Positions 28,183 to 37,485 of a stretch of DNA of 64,000 nt are shown here, one piece after another (the stretch's first letter is position 1; the number at the start of each line of letters is the position of its first letter). The notes below the pieces were generated by a model, which worked only from the letters and a program-made list of their open reading frames with translations, did not search any database and was not told where the DNA came from. The position numbers were made by a program, and so were the translations under genes. The stretch is from CAZQVN01 sp964596775 (GTDB lineage: Bacteria > Eisenbacteria > RBG-16-71-46 > JABDJR01 > JAWXBZ01): NCBI GenBank assembly GCA_964596775.1, contig CAZQVN010000007.1:1-64000 (forward strand), written 5' to 3'.

Positions 28183-29240
28183 GATGAGACCTTTCTCAGT
28201 AGTTCGAGGACACGGGCCAGCGGGAGCCCGACGACGTTTTCATAGGACCCCTCGATGCCGTCGACGAGGCAGGCGCCGAGCCCCTGGATGCCGTAGGCGC
28301 CGGCCTTGTCCATCGGTTCGTTCGTCTTCACGTAGGCGTCGATCTCCGCGGGGGACAGCGCGCGGAATGTCACGCGCGTCGTTTCCACGGCGGAGTCGAT
28401 CTTACCATCCGCTCGGACCAGGGCTATCCCGGTGTGCACTTCGTGCGTCCTGCCGGAGAGCGATTCCAGCATCCGCCGCGCGTCGGCGTGGTTCACCGGC
28501 TTGTTGAGGAGCGCGCCGTCGATGTCGACGACCGTGTCGGCGGCCAGCAGCACGCGGCCGGGATTCCTCCCCGCCGCCGCCCTTGCCTTGCGTACGGCGA
28601 GTTCCAGCGCCACCTCCTTCGCCTTTGCCCCCGGCTCCGGGGTTTCATCCACGTCGATCAATACGATTTCGAACGGGATTCCGGCCTTGCCGAGGATCTC
28701 GGCGCGGCGCGGGGATTGCGAGGCCAGCAGAAGGGGCGGGCCGGAGTAGACCGCGGCGCCGAGGCACGACTGGGCTCCGGGTTCCGGCGCGGCTGACGCC
28801 GCGTCGGTACTGATCATCAGCGTCACCGGTCCCTCGTTCACGATCGTCACCTTCATCATCGCCTGGAAGACGCCGGTGCGGACGTTCGCGATCCCGGCCG
28901 CCCGGAGTTCGGTCACGAACAACTCGTACAGTTCGTTCGCGACCTCCGGCCGCGCCGCGTCGGTGAACGACGGCCGCCTCCCCCGCTCCGCGTTCCCGTA
29001 CAGCGTGAACTGCGACACGACGAGCGCCTCCCCGCCGGCTTCGAGAACGCTTCGGTTCATCCTGCCGGCGTCGTCCTCGAAGATGCGGAGGCCGGCGCAC
29101 TTCCGCGCGAGCCACCCTGCATCGTCCGCCGTGTCCCCGGTCCGGACCCCGAGAAGGATCATCAGGCCCGGGCCGATCGAGGCGGAATGTCCGGGTGCGG
29201 TGACGGATGCCGAGGAAACGCGCTGGATCAGGGCTCGCAA
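28179..29240 (-). CDS. Fusion: D-aminoacyl-tRNA deacylase (Dtd) with Maf-like nucleotide pyrophosphatase
   Basis: One uninterrupted frame encodes two enzymes. Residues 1-145 are Dtd: start MRALIQRVSSASV, the SQFTLYG motif (76-82) and NEGPVT (135-140) with the Gly-cisPro element that sorts D- from L-aminoacyl-tRNA. A 20-residue Ala/Pro-rich linker follows. Residues 168-353 are Maf: SQSPRR (174-179), AADTVV, LSGRTHEVHTG and KAGAYGIQG, features of the dTTP/UTP pyrophosphatase (YhdE) subgroup. I choose TTG at 29240, with GGAG five bases upstream and the canonical Dtd N-terminus, over TTG at 29258. Both parts are house-cleaning enzymes. Confidence 0.92.
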   Translation of the reverse strand: MRALIQRVSSASVTAPGHSASIGPGLMILLGVRTGDTADDAGWLARKCAGLRIFEDDAGRMNRSVLEAGGEALVVSQFTLYGNAERGRRPSFTDAARPEVANELYELFVTELRAAGIANVRTGVFQAMMKVTIVNEGPVTLMISTDAASAAPEPGAQSCLGAAVYSGPPLLLASQSPRRAEILGKAGIPFEIVLIDVDETPEPGAKAKEVALELAVRKARAAAGRNPGRVLLAADTVVDIDGALLNKPVNHADARRMLESLSGRTHEVHTGIALVRADGKIDSAVETTRVTFRALSPAEIDAYVKTNEPMDKAGAYGIQGLGACLVDGIEGSYENVVGLPLARVLELLRKVSS

Positions 29241-29265
29241 GGGATCTCCGGAGGACAAAAGAAGG

Positions 29266-29295
29266 GTGACACTGCGCTCGTTGCGGCGCTAGAAT
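29266..29295 (+). promoter_or_regulatory. Promoter of the copper-oxidase-like gene
   Basis: GTGACA, 18 bases, TAGAAT on the plus strand, five of six matches in each box. Predicted start near 29302 gives a 37-base leader that ends with AGGAG seven bases before the ATG. The -10 box overlaps the divergent -10 of the Dtd-Maf gene. Confidence 0.6.
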
Positions 29296-29299
29296 AGCA
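29291..29299 (-). promoter_or_regulatory. Extended -10 promoter of the Dtd-Maf/mtnA unit
   Basis: TGCTATTCT on the minus strand, an extended -10 (TGn plus TATTCT) without a clear -35. It shares bases with the opposite-strand TAGAAT box, so the two polymerases should compete. Confidence 0.45.
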
Positions 29300-29338
29300 C
29301 TTCGATCGGTTTCTTCCACGTCCTCCAGGAGAATCCGA

Positions 29339-32227
29339 ATGCCGCGATTCCCGCGAACAGGAGCACCTCCGCACAGCAACACCCGCCGGCGCCCCGGGCC
29401 CGCGATGTTCGCCGGCCTCCTGGCGGTGGCGGCGGCCGCGCTGCTCTCCTCCGTCGCAACGGCCGGTCCCCCTCCACCCGACCCGATCTACCGGCAGACC
29501 GGCTACTGGGAACCCCCGTACGACTGGGCCGGCCGCGGAACGCACATGGCGCTGTTGCGCGGAACGGATTCGCACAGCCAGATCATCTTCTGGCACTCCG
29601 GCGACGGCGTGCGGATCTGGAAATGGAACCCCGGCGACAGTCTCTCGGCCTCGAGTCCGATTCTTCTGCGACCGACCCCGGGCACGGACGTTCACTGCGC
29701 GGGCGAATCGATGCTCACCGACGGCCGGCTCTACGCCACCGGCGGCAACGAGGTCCTCGGGATCGACGAGGTCAACATCTACGACCCGGTCACCACGCAG
29801 TGGACCCAGCAGCCGCTCGACATGGAGTATCACCGCTGGTACCCCACGAACACGACGCTGGCCGACGGCCGGGTGCTGATCACCGCGGGGCTGATGTTCC
29901 AGGAATACGTGGGCTTCGGCGGGCGGGACGACACCCAGGTCCACGACGACCTGGCGGTGCTCGGCATGAGGAACCCGAGCGCGAACCTGTGGATCCCCTC
30001 GCAGGCCGCGGCACCGCGGCCTTCCGCCCGGGAGGATCACACCGCGATCTTCGACAATGCCCTCGGCGCCACGACCTCGAACAATTATCGGTTTCAGCAC
30101 CGGACGGTGATCTTCGGCGGCCGGTCCTTCGGCGGCCCGCCGATGTCCGACGTGTGGGCGCTTCACCGCAGCGAGTTTTCCGAGTGGAGCTGGACGCAGC
30201 AGTTCCCCGCCGCCGACGCCCTGTGGGGAGCACCCGCGGCCCGGAGTGGTCACGCGGCCGCCTTCGACCGCCCGGACTCGAGCATGGTCGTGATCGGCGG
30301 AACCGATGCCGCCGGCCAGCCGCTCGGCGATGTCTGGAAGCTGTTCCTCTACCGGAGCGGGGGCGGCCTGTGGGCGCGCCTGTTTCCGGCCGGCGGCGAC
30401 TCGACGCTGCCGCGCTCCGGACACACGGTCGTCTACGACGCCGCGGCGCGCCGGGTGATCCTCTTCGGGGGGCGGAGCGGTGCCGCGTACCACAACGACG
30501 TGTGGCAGCTGTCCCTTTCCGGAACTCCGGCGTGGACAAAACTGGTCACGACGGGAACGCCTCCGGCGCCGCGCGAGGGGCACGCCGCCCAGTTCGACAC
30601 GGCGCGGAACCGGATGATCGTCTACGGAGGACGGAACGGATCGACGCCGTTCGGGGATGGCTTCACGCTCTCGCTCGGCGGCGGAACGCCCCAGTGGGCG
30701 GCGCTGACGCCGGCCCCCGACGCGCAGGCGGGAACCCCGGCGGCCCGGTTCGATGCCGCGGCCGCTTACGACGCCTACTCCGACCGCCTGCTGATTCACG
30801 GCGGCGACACCGACACGACGTCGGGCGCCGGTGCCGCCGGCGACTTCTGGGCCATCAACTTCTGGCCGGCCCCGGCCTGGCGGCGTCACCACGCGACCCT
30901 GCCCGCGGGAGGTCGCGCGGGGCACGCGGCGCTCCTCGATCCGCGGTTCCTCCACGCGCCGTACCCGGAGATCTACGACCCCGACGCGGACACCTACACC
31001 CTGCTCGGCGACGCCCAAAAGGTGACGGTCTTCTATCCGAACATGTATCTCCTGCCGGGAGGCAAGGTCCTCATGGCCGGAGCCCAGGTGTCCACGTTTC
31101 TCCTGAACCTGTCCACCGGCCAGTGGGAAACCCCGCCGTGGACGAACAGCGGATTCAGCGGCTTCACCGCGACGATGTACCGCCCCGGCATGGTGCTCAA
31201 GTGCGGGGGCGCCGGCAACACGGGGGCCTCCACCACGAAGCGGATCGACCTTTCCGGCGACGTCCAGTCGGCCTCCTGGCAATCCGTGGCCGCCTCGCCG
31301 CCGCTGATCCCCCGCGTGCTCCAGAACCTGGTCGTCCTTCCGACCGGCGATGTGCTGGCCACCGGCGGCATGGGCGACCAGAACGTGGTGGCCACCGCCG
31401 TGCGGTACCCGCAGATCTGGAGCCCGGTCACGGATGCATGGACCGACTCCGCGCTCCTCGCCCCCGATCCCTGCGTGCGCGACTACCACTCGTCGTCGAT
31501 TCTCCTGCCCGACGGACGGATCCTGTCGGCCGGAGGGGAGTTGAACGCCGGCCCCGGAGGTCGCGACAAGTTCCGCGCCTCGATCTTCTGGCCTCCGTAC
31601 CTCTTCGACGCCGCGGGGGCACCGGCCGCCCGCCCGGAGGTGACCTCCTCCGACAGCGCCGCCGCCTACGGAGCCCCCTTCTCCGTCTGCACGCCGGCGG
31701 CGGCCTCGATCCAGAGCGTCTGCCTCATGCGACCCGCGGCCACGACGCACGGAGTGGACATGGAGGCGCGCTACGTGCCGCTTGGCTTCAGCGTCAGCGG
31801 GAACTGCCTGTCCGTGACCGCCCCCCCGGACGGCAACACGGCGCCGCCCGGCCTGTACTTGCTCTATCTCGTGACGCAGGACTCGGTGCCGTCGATCGGC
31901 CGCTGGATCCGCCTGGGCGCTCCGGTGTCCGGCGCGCCCCCCGCCGGGATCCGGACGCCGGAGCTGTCCGCCTACCCGAATCCGTTCCGCGCCGGCACGC
32001 GGTTTCACTACGTCCTGGATCGCGGCGGACCGGTGTCGCTGGTCATCGTCGACGTGGCCGGAAGGGTCGTGCGCTCTCTCCTGGAATCGGAAACGGGCCG
32101 CGGCGCCCACGAGGCGGAGTGGAACGGGCTGGACGATCGAGGGGCGCCGGTGGCGGCGGGCGTCTATTTCGCGAGGCTGTCCACGGAGTCGGGAGTGAGC
32201 GTGAAGAAGGTGACGGTGAAACGGTAG
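29339..32227 (+). CDS. Secreted copper-radical-oxidase-like protein with inserted kelch domain and C-terminal sorting-type domain
   Basis: 962 residues with a signal peptide (hydrophobic core about 24-42). All residues of the galactose/glyoxal oxidase copper-radical site seem present: C120 in VHCAGESM (thioether partner), Y168 in HRWYPTNT, Y716-H717 in RDYHSSS and H804 in TTHGVDMEARY. An early-set domain like DUF1929 follows. Between residues about 195 and 540 lie at least five kelch repeats (GHAAAFD...VVIGG...GDVWKL type) that the oxidase family lacks, so a second propeller seems nested in the first. The last 85 residues (YPNPFRAGTRFHY...GVYFARL) are a FlgD/type-IX-like domain. ATG has AGGAG upstream. 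Substrate unknown. Confidence 0.85.
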   Translation: MPRFPRTGAPPHSNTRRRPGPAMFAGLLAVAAAALLSSVATAGPPPPDPIYRQTGYWEPPYDWAGRGTHMALLRGTDSHSQIIFWHSGDGVRIWKWNPGDSLSASSPILLRPTPGTDVHCAGESMLTDGRLYATGGNEVLGIDEVNIYDPVTTQWTQQPLDMEYHRWYPTNTTLADGRVLITAGLMFQEYVGFGGRDDTQVHDDLAVLGMRNPSANLWIPSQAAAPRPSAREDHTAIFDNALGATTSNNYRFQHRTVIFGGRSFGGPPMSDVWALHRSEFSEWSWTQQFPAADALWGAPAARSGHAAAFDRPDSSMVVIGGTDAAGQPLGDVWKLFLYRSGGGLWARLFPAGGDSTLPRSGHTVVYDAAARRVILFGGRSGAAYHNDVWQLSLSGTPAWTKLVTTGTPPAPREGHAAQFDTARNRMIVYGGRNGSTPFGDGFTLSLGGGTPQWAALTPAPDAQAGTPAARFDAAAAYDAYSDRLLIHGGDTDTTSGAGAAGDFWAINFWPAPAWRRHHATLPAGGRAGHAALLDPRFLHAPYPEIYDPDADTYTLLGDAQKVTVFYPNMYLLPGGKVLMAGAQVSTFLLNLSTGQWETPPWTNSGFSGFTATMYRPGMVLKCGGAGNTGASTTKRIDLSGDVQSASWQSVAASPPLIPRVLQNLVVLPTGDVLATGGMGDQNVVATAVRYPQIWSPVTDAWTDSALLAPDPCVRDYHSSSILLPDGRILSAGGELNAGPGGRDKFRASIFWPPYLFDAAGAPAARPEVTSSDSAAAYGAPFSVCTPAAASIQSVCLMRPAATTHGVDMEARYVPLGFSVSGNCLSVTAPPDGNTAPPGLYLLYLVTQDSVPSIGRWIRLGAPVSGAPPAGIRTPELSAYPNPFRAGTRFHYVLDRGGPVSLVIVDVAGRVVRSLLESETGRGAHEAEWNGLDDRGAPVAAGVYFARLSTESGVSVKKVTVKR

Positions 32228-32234
32228 GAGAGCC

Positions 32235-34427
32235 TCAGGCCGTCCCCTCCTCCTCCAGATCGTCGAACAGGAACTGGTGCCGCTCCACGCTCGATACCCC
32301 CTTCACCTTCTTGATCGCCTTGATCACCCGTTGCAGGTGATTGAGGTTCTTGACCTCGATGATGAACGTGCCCTGGGCCTGGCCGTCCACGGATTTCATT
32401 CCGGCGTTCTTGATGTTCGTGGCCGTCGTCGAAACCGCCGACGCGATGTCCGCAAGCAGCATCTGGCGGTCGGACCCGTAGATCACGAGCTTCACGACGA
32501 ACGACTTGTCCTCGTCGACGTCCCACGAGAGGTCCATCCGCCGGTCCTTGTCGACCTTGTCCTCGAACGTGTTCGGACAGTCCACCCGGTGCACGGACAG
32601 GCCGCGGCCGCGGGTCACGATGCCGATCACCTGGTCGCCGGGAACGGGCTGGCAGCAGCGGGCAAAGTAGATCATCAGGTTGCCCACGTCCTGGATGCGG
32701 ATCCCCTTGCCGGTGCCGATCGTCAGGTCCTTGATCCGCTGGAGCGGGTTCAGCTCCTTCTTCTTCTCCGCGATCTCCGGGAACAGGCGGACCAGCGCGT
32801 TGTGGGCGCCCACGTGACCTTCGCCGATGGCCCGGAGCAGCCGGAACGGATCGGGAAAGCCGAACGACTGCGCCGCGTCGATGAGATCCTTGTCCACCGG
32901 AACCTTCACGTGGAAGCGCCGCGCCTCGCGGCCGAGCAGGTCGCGGCCCAGCGCCACCGAGTCCTCCGTCCGCTGCTCGGTCAGCCAGCGACGGATCTTC
33001 TGGCGCGCCCGCGGCGACTTGACGATCGACGTCCACTCCTCGGTCGGATGCGCGGACGGCGAGGTCACGATCTGTATCGAATCCCCGTTCCGCAGCACGT
33101 ACTTGAGCGACACGATCCGGTTGTTGACCCGGGCGCCGACGGTGCGATGGCCGATGTCGGTGTGAATGAGGTAGGCAAAGTCGAGCGGCGTGGATCCCTT
33201 CGGCAGCCGTTTCAACTCCCCCTTGGGGGTGAACACGAAGACCTCGTCCTGGTACAACGAGGTCTTGAGAAAGTCCATGAATTCGCCGCCCGACTCGTCG
33301 GAGAGCATTCCCGATTCGCCGAAGAGGTCGCCGAGCTTGGCGGCGAGTTCCGAATCGGGCCCCGACCCTTCCTTGTAGGAATAGTGGGCGGCGATTCCGA
33401 GTTCGGCGATCCGGTGCATCTCCACCGTGCGGATCTGCACCTCCACCATCTTGTGGTTGGGGCCGATGACCGTCGTGTGCAGCGACTGGTACATGTTCCC
33501 CTTCGGCGTGGCGATGTAGTCCTTGAACCGCTCGTGCACCGGCGTGAACAGGTCGTGCAGCACGCCGAGAACCCGGTAGCAGTCGGCCTTGTCCTGCGTG
33601 ACCACCCGGACGCCGAGCAGGTCCTTGATGTCGGCGAAGTCGCGTTCCTGGGTGACCATCTTCCGGTAGATCGAGTAGAGATGCTTCGGCCTCCCGGTGA
33701 CCTCGGCCCTGATTCCGGCCTTCTCCAGTTCGGTGGTCATCGGGGTCAGCACGTCGGAGATGAGCCGCTCGCGCTCCGACCGGGTCAGCGACACCTTCTC
33801 CGCGAGTTCCTTGTACCGCGGGTAGTTGAGATGCTTGAAGGACAGGTCCTCGAGCTCCCACTTGATCCGCCCGATCCCGAGGCGATGCGCCAGCGGCGCG
33901 TAGATGTCCTGCGTTTCCCTGGCGATCCGCCGCGCCTTCTCCGGCTTCAGGAAGTCGAGCGTGCGCATGTTGTGCAGGCGGTCGGCCAGCTTGATGAGGA
34001 TGACCCGGATGTCCTTGGCCGTGGAGAGGAGCATGCGGCGGAAGTTTTCCGCCTGTTCCGACTCGGTGGATTCGAACTCGAACCCGGTGATCTTCGTGAC
34101 CCCGGCCACCAGCGCCGCCACCTCCTCGGAAAACTCCGTGGACAGCGTGTCCAGCGTGATGTCGGTGTCCTCGACCACGTCGTGGAGCAGGGCCGCGATG
34201 AGCACCGTCTCGTCCACGCGCCCGTCGAGAAGCTCGACGAGAATGCGGGCCACCTCGACCGGGTGGTACATGTACGGCTCGCCGGACTTCCTGAACTGGC
34301 CGGCGTGGGCGCTGTTCGAGAAATGAAACGCCCGCCGGATCGCGTCCCTGTCCAGATCGAGGTGCCGCGCGTCGATTTCGCCGATCAGGGAATCGATGAT
34401 GCCGCTCGACCTGTCCCCGGGAATCAT
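32235..34427 (-). CDS. rel: Bifunctional (p)ppGpp synthetase/hydrolase
   Basis: Stringent-response enzyme of 730 residues. The hydrolase HD domain is intact (H55, H82-D83, E86-D87, and D149 in LIKLADRLHNMR), so it can degrade ppGpp. The synthetase domain has GRPKHLYSIYRKM, DLLGVRVV, TPKGNMYQSLHTTV and EVQIRTVEMH. TGS (VFVFTPKGELKRLPKGSTPLDFAY), the zinc-finger segment with FARCCQPVPGD, and a C-terminal ACT domain follow. ATG at 34427 overlaps the recJ stop. Its stop lies only 7 bases from the convergent oxidase gene. Confidence 0.96.
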   Translation of the reverse strand: MIPGDRSSGIIDSLIGEIDARHLDLDRDAIRRAFHFSNSAHAGQFRKSGEPYMYHPVEVARILVELLDGRVDETVLIAALLHDVVEDTDITLDTLSTEFSEEVAALVAGVTKITGFEFESTESEQAENFRRMLLSTAKDIRVILIKLADRLHNMRTLDFLKPEKARRIARETQDIYAPLAHRLGIGRIKWELEDLSFKHLNYPRYKELAEKVSLTRSERERLISDVLTPMTTELEKAGIRAEVTGRPKHLYSIYRKMVTQERDFADIKDLLGVRVVTQDKADCYRVLGVLHDLFTPVHERFKDYIATPKGNMYQSLHTTVIGPNHKMVEVQIRTVEMHRIAELGIAAHYSYKEGSGPDSELAAKLGDLFGESGMLSDESGGEFMDFLKTSLYQDEVFVFTPKGELKRLPKGSTPLDFAYLIHTDIGHRTVGARVNNRIVSLKYVLRNGDSIQIVTSPSAHPTEEWTSIVKSPRARQKIRRWLTEQRTEDSVALGRDLLGREARRFHVKVPVDKDLIDAAQSFGFPDPFRLLRAIGEGHVGAHNALVRLFPEIAEKKKELNPLQRIKDLTIGTGKGIRIQDVGNLMIYFARCCQPVPGDQVIGIVTRGRGLSVHRVDCPNTFEDKVDKDRRMDLSWDVDEDKSFVVKLVIYGSDRQMLLADIASAVSTTATNIKNAGMKSVDGQAQGTFIIEVKNLNHLQRVIKAIKKVKGVSSVERHQFLFDDLEEEGTA

Positions 34428-36142
34428 GCTCCGGCCCTCACGTCGCGGAAGCGCAGCTGGATGGCGCCTTCGCCCGCGTACTCGTCGAGTGCCGGAGTGG
34501 CGGCGAGCGTGGCCCGGCCTCCGCCCCGGGCCAGTTCCTCCGCATGCTGGGCCAGGTTGAAGCCGATGGCCGTCATCCGCTGCCGGCCGTTCGTCACCCG
34601 GAGCCGGAGATGACCGTCGCCGACAATCCGGGGCGGGCCCATCATCTTGAGGTCGCGCAGGAGGAACAGCGGCTCGGGACACCCGGCGCCGAACGGGCCG
34701 AGCCGGTCGAGAAAGTCGAGGAGCCCGGTGTCGAGGTCCTCCGGCTGAAGGTCCGCGTCGAGGGTCAGCGGCTGGTGGTCGGTGTCCGGCGCCGCGTCCC
34801 GGACCAGGCCGCAGAGCCGTTCGAACAACTCGTCGAGGCGGTCGCGGTGAACGGTCAGGCCCGCCGCCTGGCTGTGACCCCCGTGCGCGATCAGGATGTC
34901 GGACATCTCGGCGAACGACCGGCCCACATCGAAGCCGCCGAACGAGCGGGCCGAACCGCGGCCGACGTCTCCCTCCATGGAAATGAGCAGCGTGGGGCGG
35001 CGGAACGTTTCGGCCACGCGGGCGGCGGCGATGCCGATCACGCCGGCCGGCCAGTCGTTCGACCAGAGGACGATCATGGGCGGGACCTCGCCGAACGCCT
35101 CGACCTGTTCCTTCGCGGCCAGCGTCACCCGCTGGTCCGCCTCGCGGCGCTCGGTGTTCATCGTCACGACATCCCTCGCCAGCGCCTCGGCCTGTTCGAG
35201 CGTGTCGGCGAGCAGCAGGTCCACGCCGAGCGAGGCCTTCCCCATGCGCCCGGTCGCGTTCAGCCGCGGAGCGAGCTGGAACGCCACCTGCGATGCGCTG
35301 ATTATCCCGGGCGAAAGTTTCGCCGTGTTGCGGAGCGCCACGATGCCCGGCCACTCCGACCGCGACAGGGCGCGGAGCCCGTGCACCACGAACGTCCGGT
35401 TCTCGTCGGTCAGCGGAACGACGTCGGCGATCGTGCCGAGGGCCACCAGCGACAGCGCGTCCACGTAGACCAGCGGATCCAGGGAGCCCCGGCGCGTCAT
35501 GGCCATCCCCTGGATGAACTTGGCCGCCACCCCGACGCCGCAGAGCCCGGTGAACGGGTACGTGGCGTCCTCGCGCATGGCGTCGACGACGGCCACCGCG
35601 TTGGGCAGCACCGGCGGGGGCTGGTGATGATCGAGCACGATCAGGTCGATGCCGTGACGGCGGGCCTCCTCGGCGGGCTCGTTGGCGGTGACGCCGCAGT
35701 CCACCGCGATGATCAGGCGGGCGCCGCGCCGGCGCGCCTCGGCAAGCCCGGCGGGCCCGAGTCCGTAGCCGTCCTTGACCCGCTCGGGCAGAAAATAGGA
35801 CACGTCCGCCTTGAGTTCGCGAAGCATCTTGAGGAGAAACGACGTGCCGACGATGCCGTCCACGTCGTAATCGCCGTGCACGAGGATCGGTTCCTTCCGA
35901 TCGATCGCCTGCCACGCGCGTTCGACGGCCCTGTCCATGTCGGGAAGGCCGAACGGATCGCGGAGCGCCTTGAGCCTCGGGTCGAGGAAGCGGGTGGCGG
36001 TTTCCGGGCTGGAAACGCCGCGGCGGAGCAGAAGTTCGGCGCCGATCCTCGGGACCCCGAGCGCATGAACGAGCGACGCGGCTTCCGCTTCTGGTACAGC
36101 GGGAGCCACGATCCAGTCGCGCTCCATCCCTTTCAGTCTCAC
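34424..36142 (-). CDS. recJ: Single-stranded-DNA-specific exonuclease RecJ
   Basis: 5'-3' ssDNA exonuclease for recombination and mismatch/base-excision repair. 572 residues: motif I HGDYDVDGIVGT (residues 89-100), AVDCGVT, the DHH motif LIVLDHHQPPP, CGVGVAAKFI, LGTIADVVPL, RLNATGRMG and the DHHA1 segment AHGGHSQAAGL. It has the length and ends of the normal protein. GTG start with GGAGG five bases upstream is favoured over the internal ATG at 36127. A TTGACA promoter lies about 50 bases upstream. Confidence 0.96.
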   Translation of the reverse strand: MRLKGMERDWIVAPAVPEAEAASLVHALGVPRIGAELLLRRGVSSPETATRFLDPRLKALRDPFGLPDMDRAVERAWQAIDRKEPILVHGDYDVDGIVGTSFLLKMLRELKADVSYFLPERVKDGYGLGPAGLAEARRRGARLIIAVDCGVTANEPAEEARRHGIDLIVLDHHQPPPVLPNAVAVVDAMREDATYPFTGLCGVGVAAKFIQGMAMTRRGSLDPLVYVDALSLVALGTIADVVPLTDENRTFVVHGLRALSRSEWPGIVALRNTAKLSPGIISASQVAFQLAPRLNATGRMGKASLGVDLLLADTLEQAEALARDVVTMNTERREADQRVTLAAKEQVEAFGEVPPMIVLWSNDWPAGVIGIAAARVAETFRRPTLLISMEGDVGRGSARSFGGFDVGRSFAEMSDILIAHGGHSQAAGLTVHRDRLDELFERLCGLVRDAAPDTDHQPLTLDADLQPEDLDTGLLDFLDRLGPFGAGCPEPLFLLRDLKMMGPPRIVGDGHLRLRVTNGRQRMTAIGFNLAQHAEELARGGGRATLAATPALDEYAGEGAIQLRFRDVRAGA

Positions 36143-36184
36143 CGGCGCCTCCGCAGGTTGGATGATTATATAAATCCAATCCTA

Positions 36185-36213
36185 ATCTAGGCTTCCGGTC
36201 ACATCATGTCAAG
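36185..36213 (-). promoter_or_regulatory. Promoter of recJ-rel
   Basis: TTGACA (perfect), 17 bases, TAGATT. The predicted leader is about 35 bases and includes an AT-rich stretch with TATAAT that has no -35 of its own. The -35 box begins four bases after the stop of the preceding lipoprotein gene. Confidence 0.75.
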
Positions 36214-36216
36214 GAT

Positions 36217-37485
36217 TCAGGGGTCGGGGACCGCCACCCGGACCTCGAACGGGCCGCTGAAACCGTCCAGTCGCGCAAGGACCGCGCCGGTCGGACTGAT
36301 GCGCACGAGTTGATCGGCCCGGAGATCCGTCACCCAGAGATCGCCGGATGCCGGGTCGCGCGCGAGACCTCCCGGGTTGCGGACGTCCGTCAGGGTCGTG
36401 ATCGTCGTGCCCGCCGGATCCAGGCGGACGATGCGCCCCGCGGCGTTGTCGGTGACCCAGGCGCCCCCCTCGCCGTCGGAGATGACCTGGAACGGCGCCG
36501 CGAACGCATCGTTCCGGAACAGCACGGTGTCGGCGGCGCCGGACACCCGGAAGACCGCGCCGCCCCGGTCCGCCATCCAGCAGTCGCCGGTGGCCGGATC
36601 CACCGCGACGCTGAACGGGCGGTCGAACCCTTCCAGGACCGTCATCGATCCGTCCGGCCGGCGGTGCAGCAGCCGCCCCTCGGAGTCGGCCACCCAGACA
36701 TCGCCGCGACGGATGTCCAGGGCGATGTCCTCGGGAATTCCGATTCCCGAATCGGCGGACACGAGAACGGTGAGCGAAGGCGACCGGTGTTCGAGAACCG
36801 AAGGCCCGTAGATCCCGATCCAGACCGTGGAGTCCGCCGGATTCATGGCCACCGAGAGCGGCTGTCCCCCGGTGGACAGGGTGGCCTGCCGCGCTCCGTC
36901 GCGGTCGTACCGATCCACCTTTCTCTCGAAGAAATCCGCGGTCACGACCCCTCCGTTTCCGGGAAGGATGTCGAGGTCGCTCGGGATCCGGGTTCCTCCG
37001 GGGCGGGCGAGGACATGGCGGGCGTCCGGCGAAACGGGCGTGGGATTTCCGGACCGCTGATCGAGAACCCACAGCACCCGCCGACCCGGCGTGGCCGGCG
37101 ACGGCGCCCCGCGGACCGGGGACGCATTCCCGGCGAAGAACGTCGAAAGCGTGTACGTGTAGGTGGAGTCGTTGACGACCGCCGTGTCGAGCAGGGAGCG
37201 CGCGCCGCTCCCCGGCCCGGGATCGATCGTCAGCACGGCTCCGGCGGCATCCCGTCTTTCGATGGAAAAACCGACGAGATCCGTGTACTCCGGCAGTTCC
37301 CACTCAAGGGTCACCCGGCCGTTCCCGGCGACGGCCGCGAAGATGTCCGGATTGCCTCCGGTGTCCGGGTTGTCCGGATCGAACAGGTTGTCGTGATCCC
37401 GGGGCGAGCATCCGGATGCGGAGAGCCAGAGGGCGGCGACGAGACCGATGACGGCGCCGCGCCACCGGGCATGCCTAGAAACCAT
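36217..37485 (-). CDS. Lipoprotein with fibronectin-III-like domain and NHL-type beta-propeller
   Basis: Predicted lipoprotein of about 422 residues from the ATG at 37485: basic start, hydrophobic WRGAVIGLVAALWL and lipobox SASGC. An aspartate-rich linker (DNLFDPDNPDTGGNPD) leads to a beta-sandwich like FN3 (VTLEWELPEYTDLVGFSIER). Then about six NHL-like blades occur, with the recurring pattern PxxIALDxxxGDVWVADSxxGRL and GGLARDPASGDLWVTD. No enzyme motif is seen; such propellers bind proteins or ligands. The start overlaps the PEGA gene by 11 bases. The longer frame from 37572 adds only arginine-rich shadow sequence. Last gene of the four-gene envelope operon. Confidence 0.8.
   Translation of the reverse strand: MVSRHARWRGAVIGLVAALWLSASGCSPRDHDNLFDPDNPDTGGNPDIFAAVAGNGRVTLEWELPEYTDLVGFSIERRDAAGAVLTIDPGPGSGARSLLDTAVVNDSTYTYTLSTFFAGNASPVRGAPSPATPGRRVLWVLDQRSGNPTPVSPDARHVLARPGGTRIPSDLDILPGNGGVVTADFFERKVDRYDRDGARQATLSTGGQPLSVAMNPADSTVWIGIYGPSVLEHRSPSLTVLVSADSGIGIPEDIALDIRRGDVWVADSEGRLLHRRPDGSMTVLEGFDRPFSVAVDPATGDCWMADRGGAVFRVSGAADTVLFRNDAFAAPFQVISDGEGGAWVTDNAAGRIVRLDPAGTTITTLTDVRNPGGLARDPASGDLWVTDLRADQLVRISPTGAVLARLDGFSGPFEVRVAVPDP

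Noticed and set aside
34428..36179. Long N-terminal extension of the rel frame through recJ
   Set aside because: The RelA/SpoT domain starts at the ATG at 34427; upstream sequence is recJ in the wrong frame.
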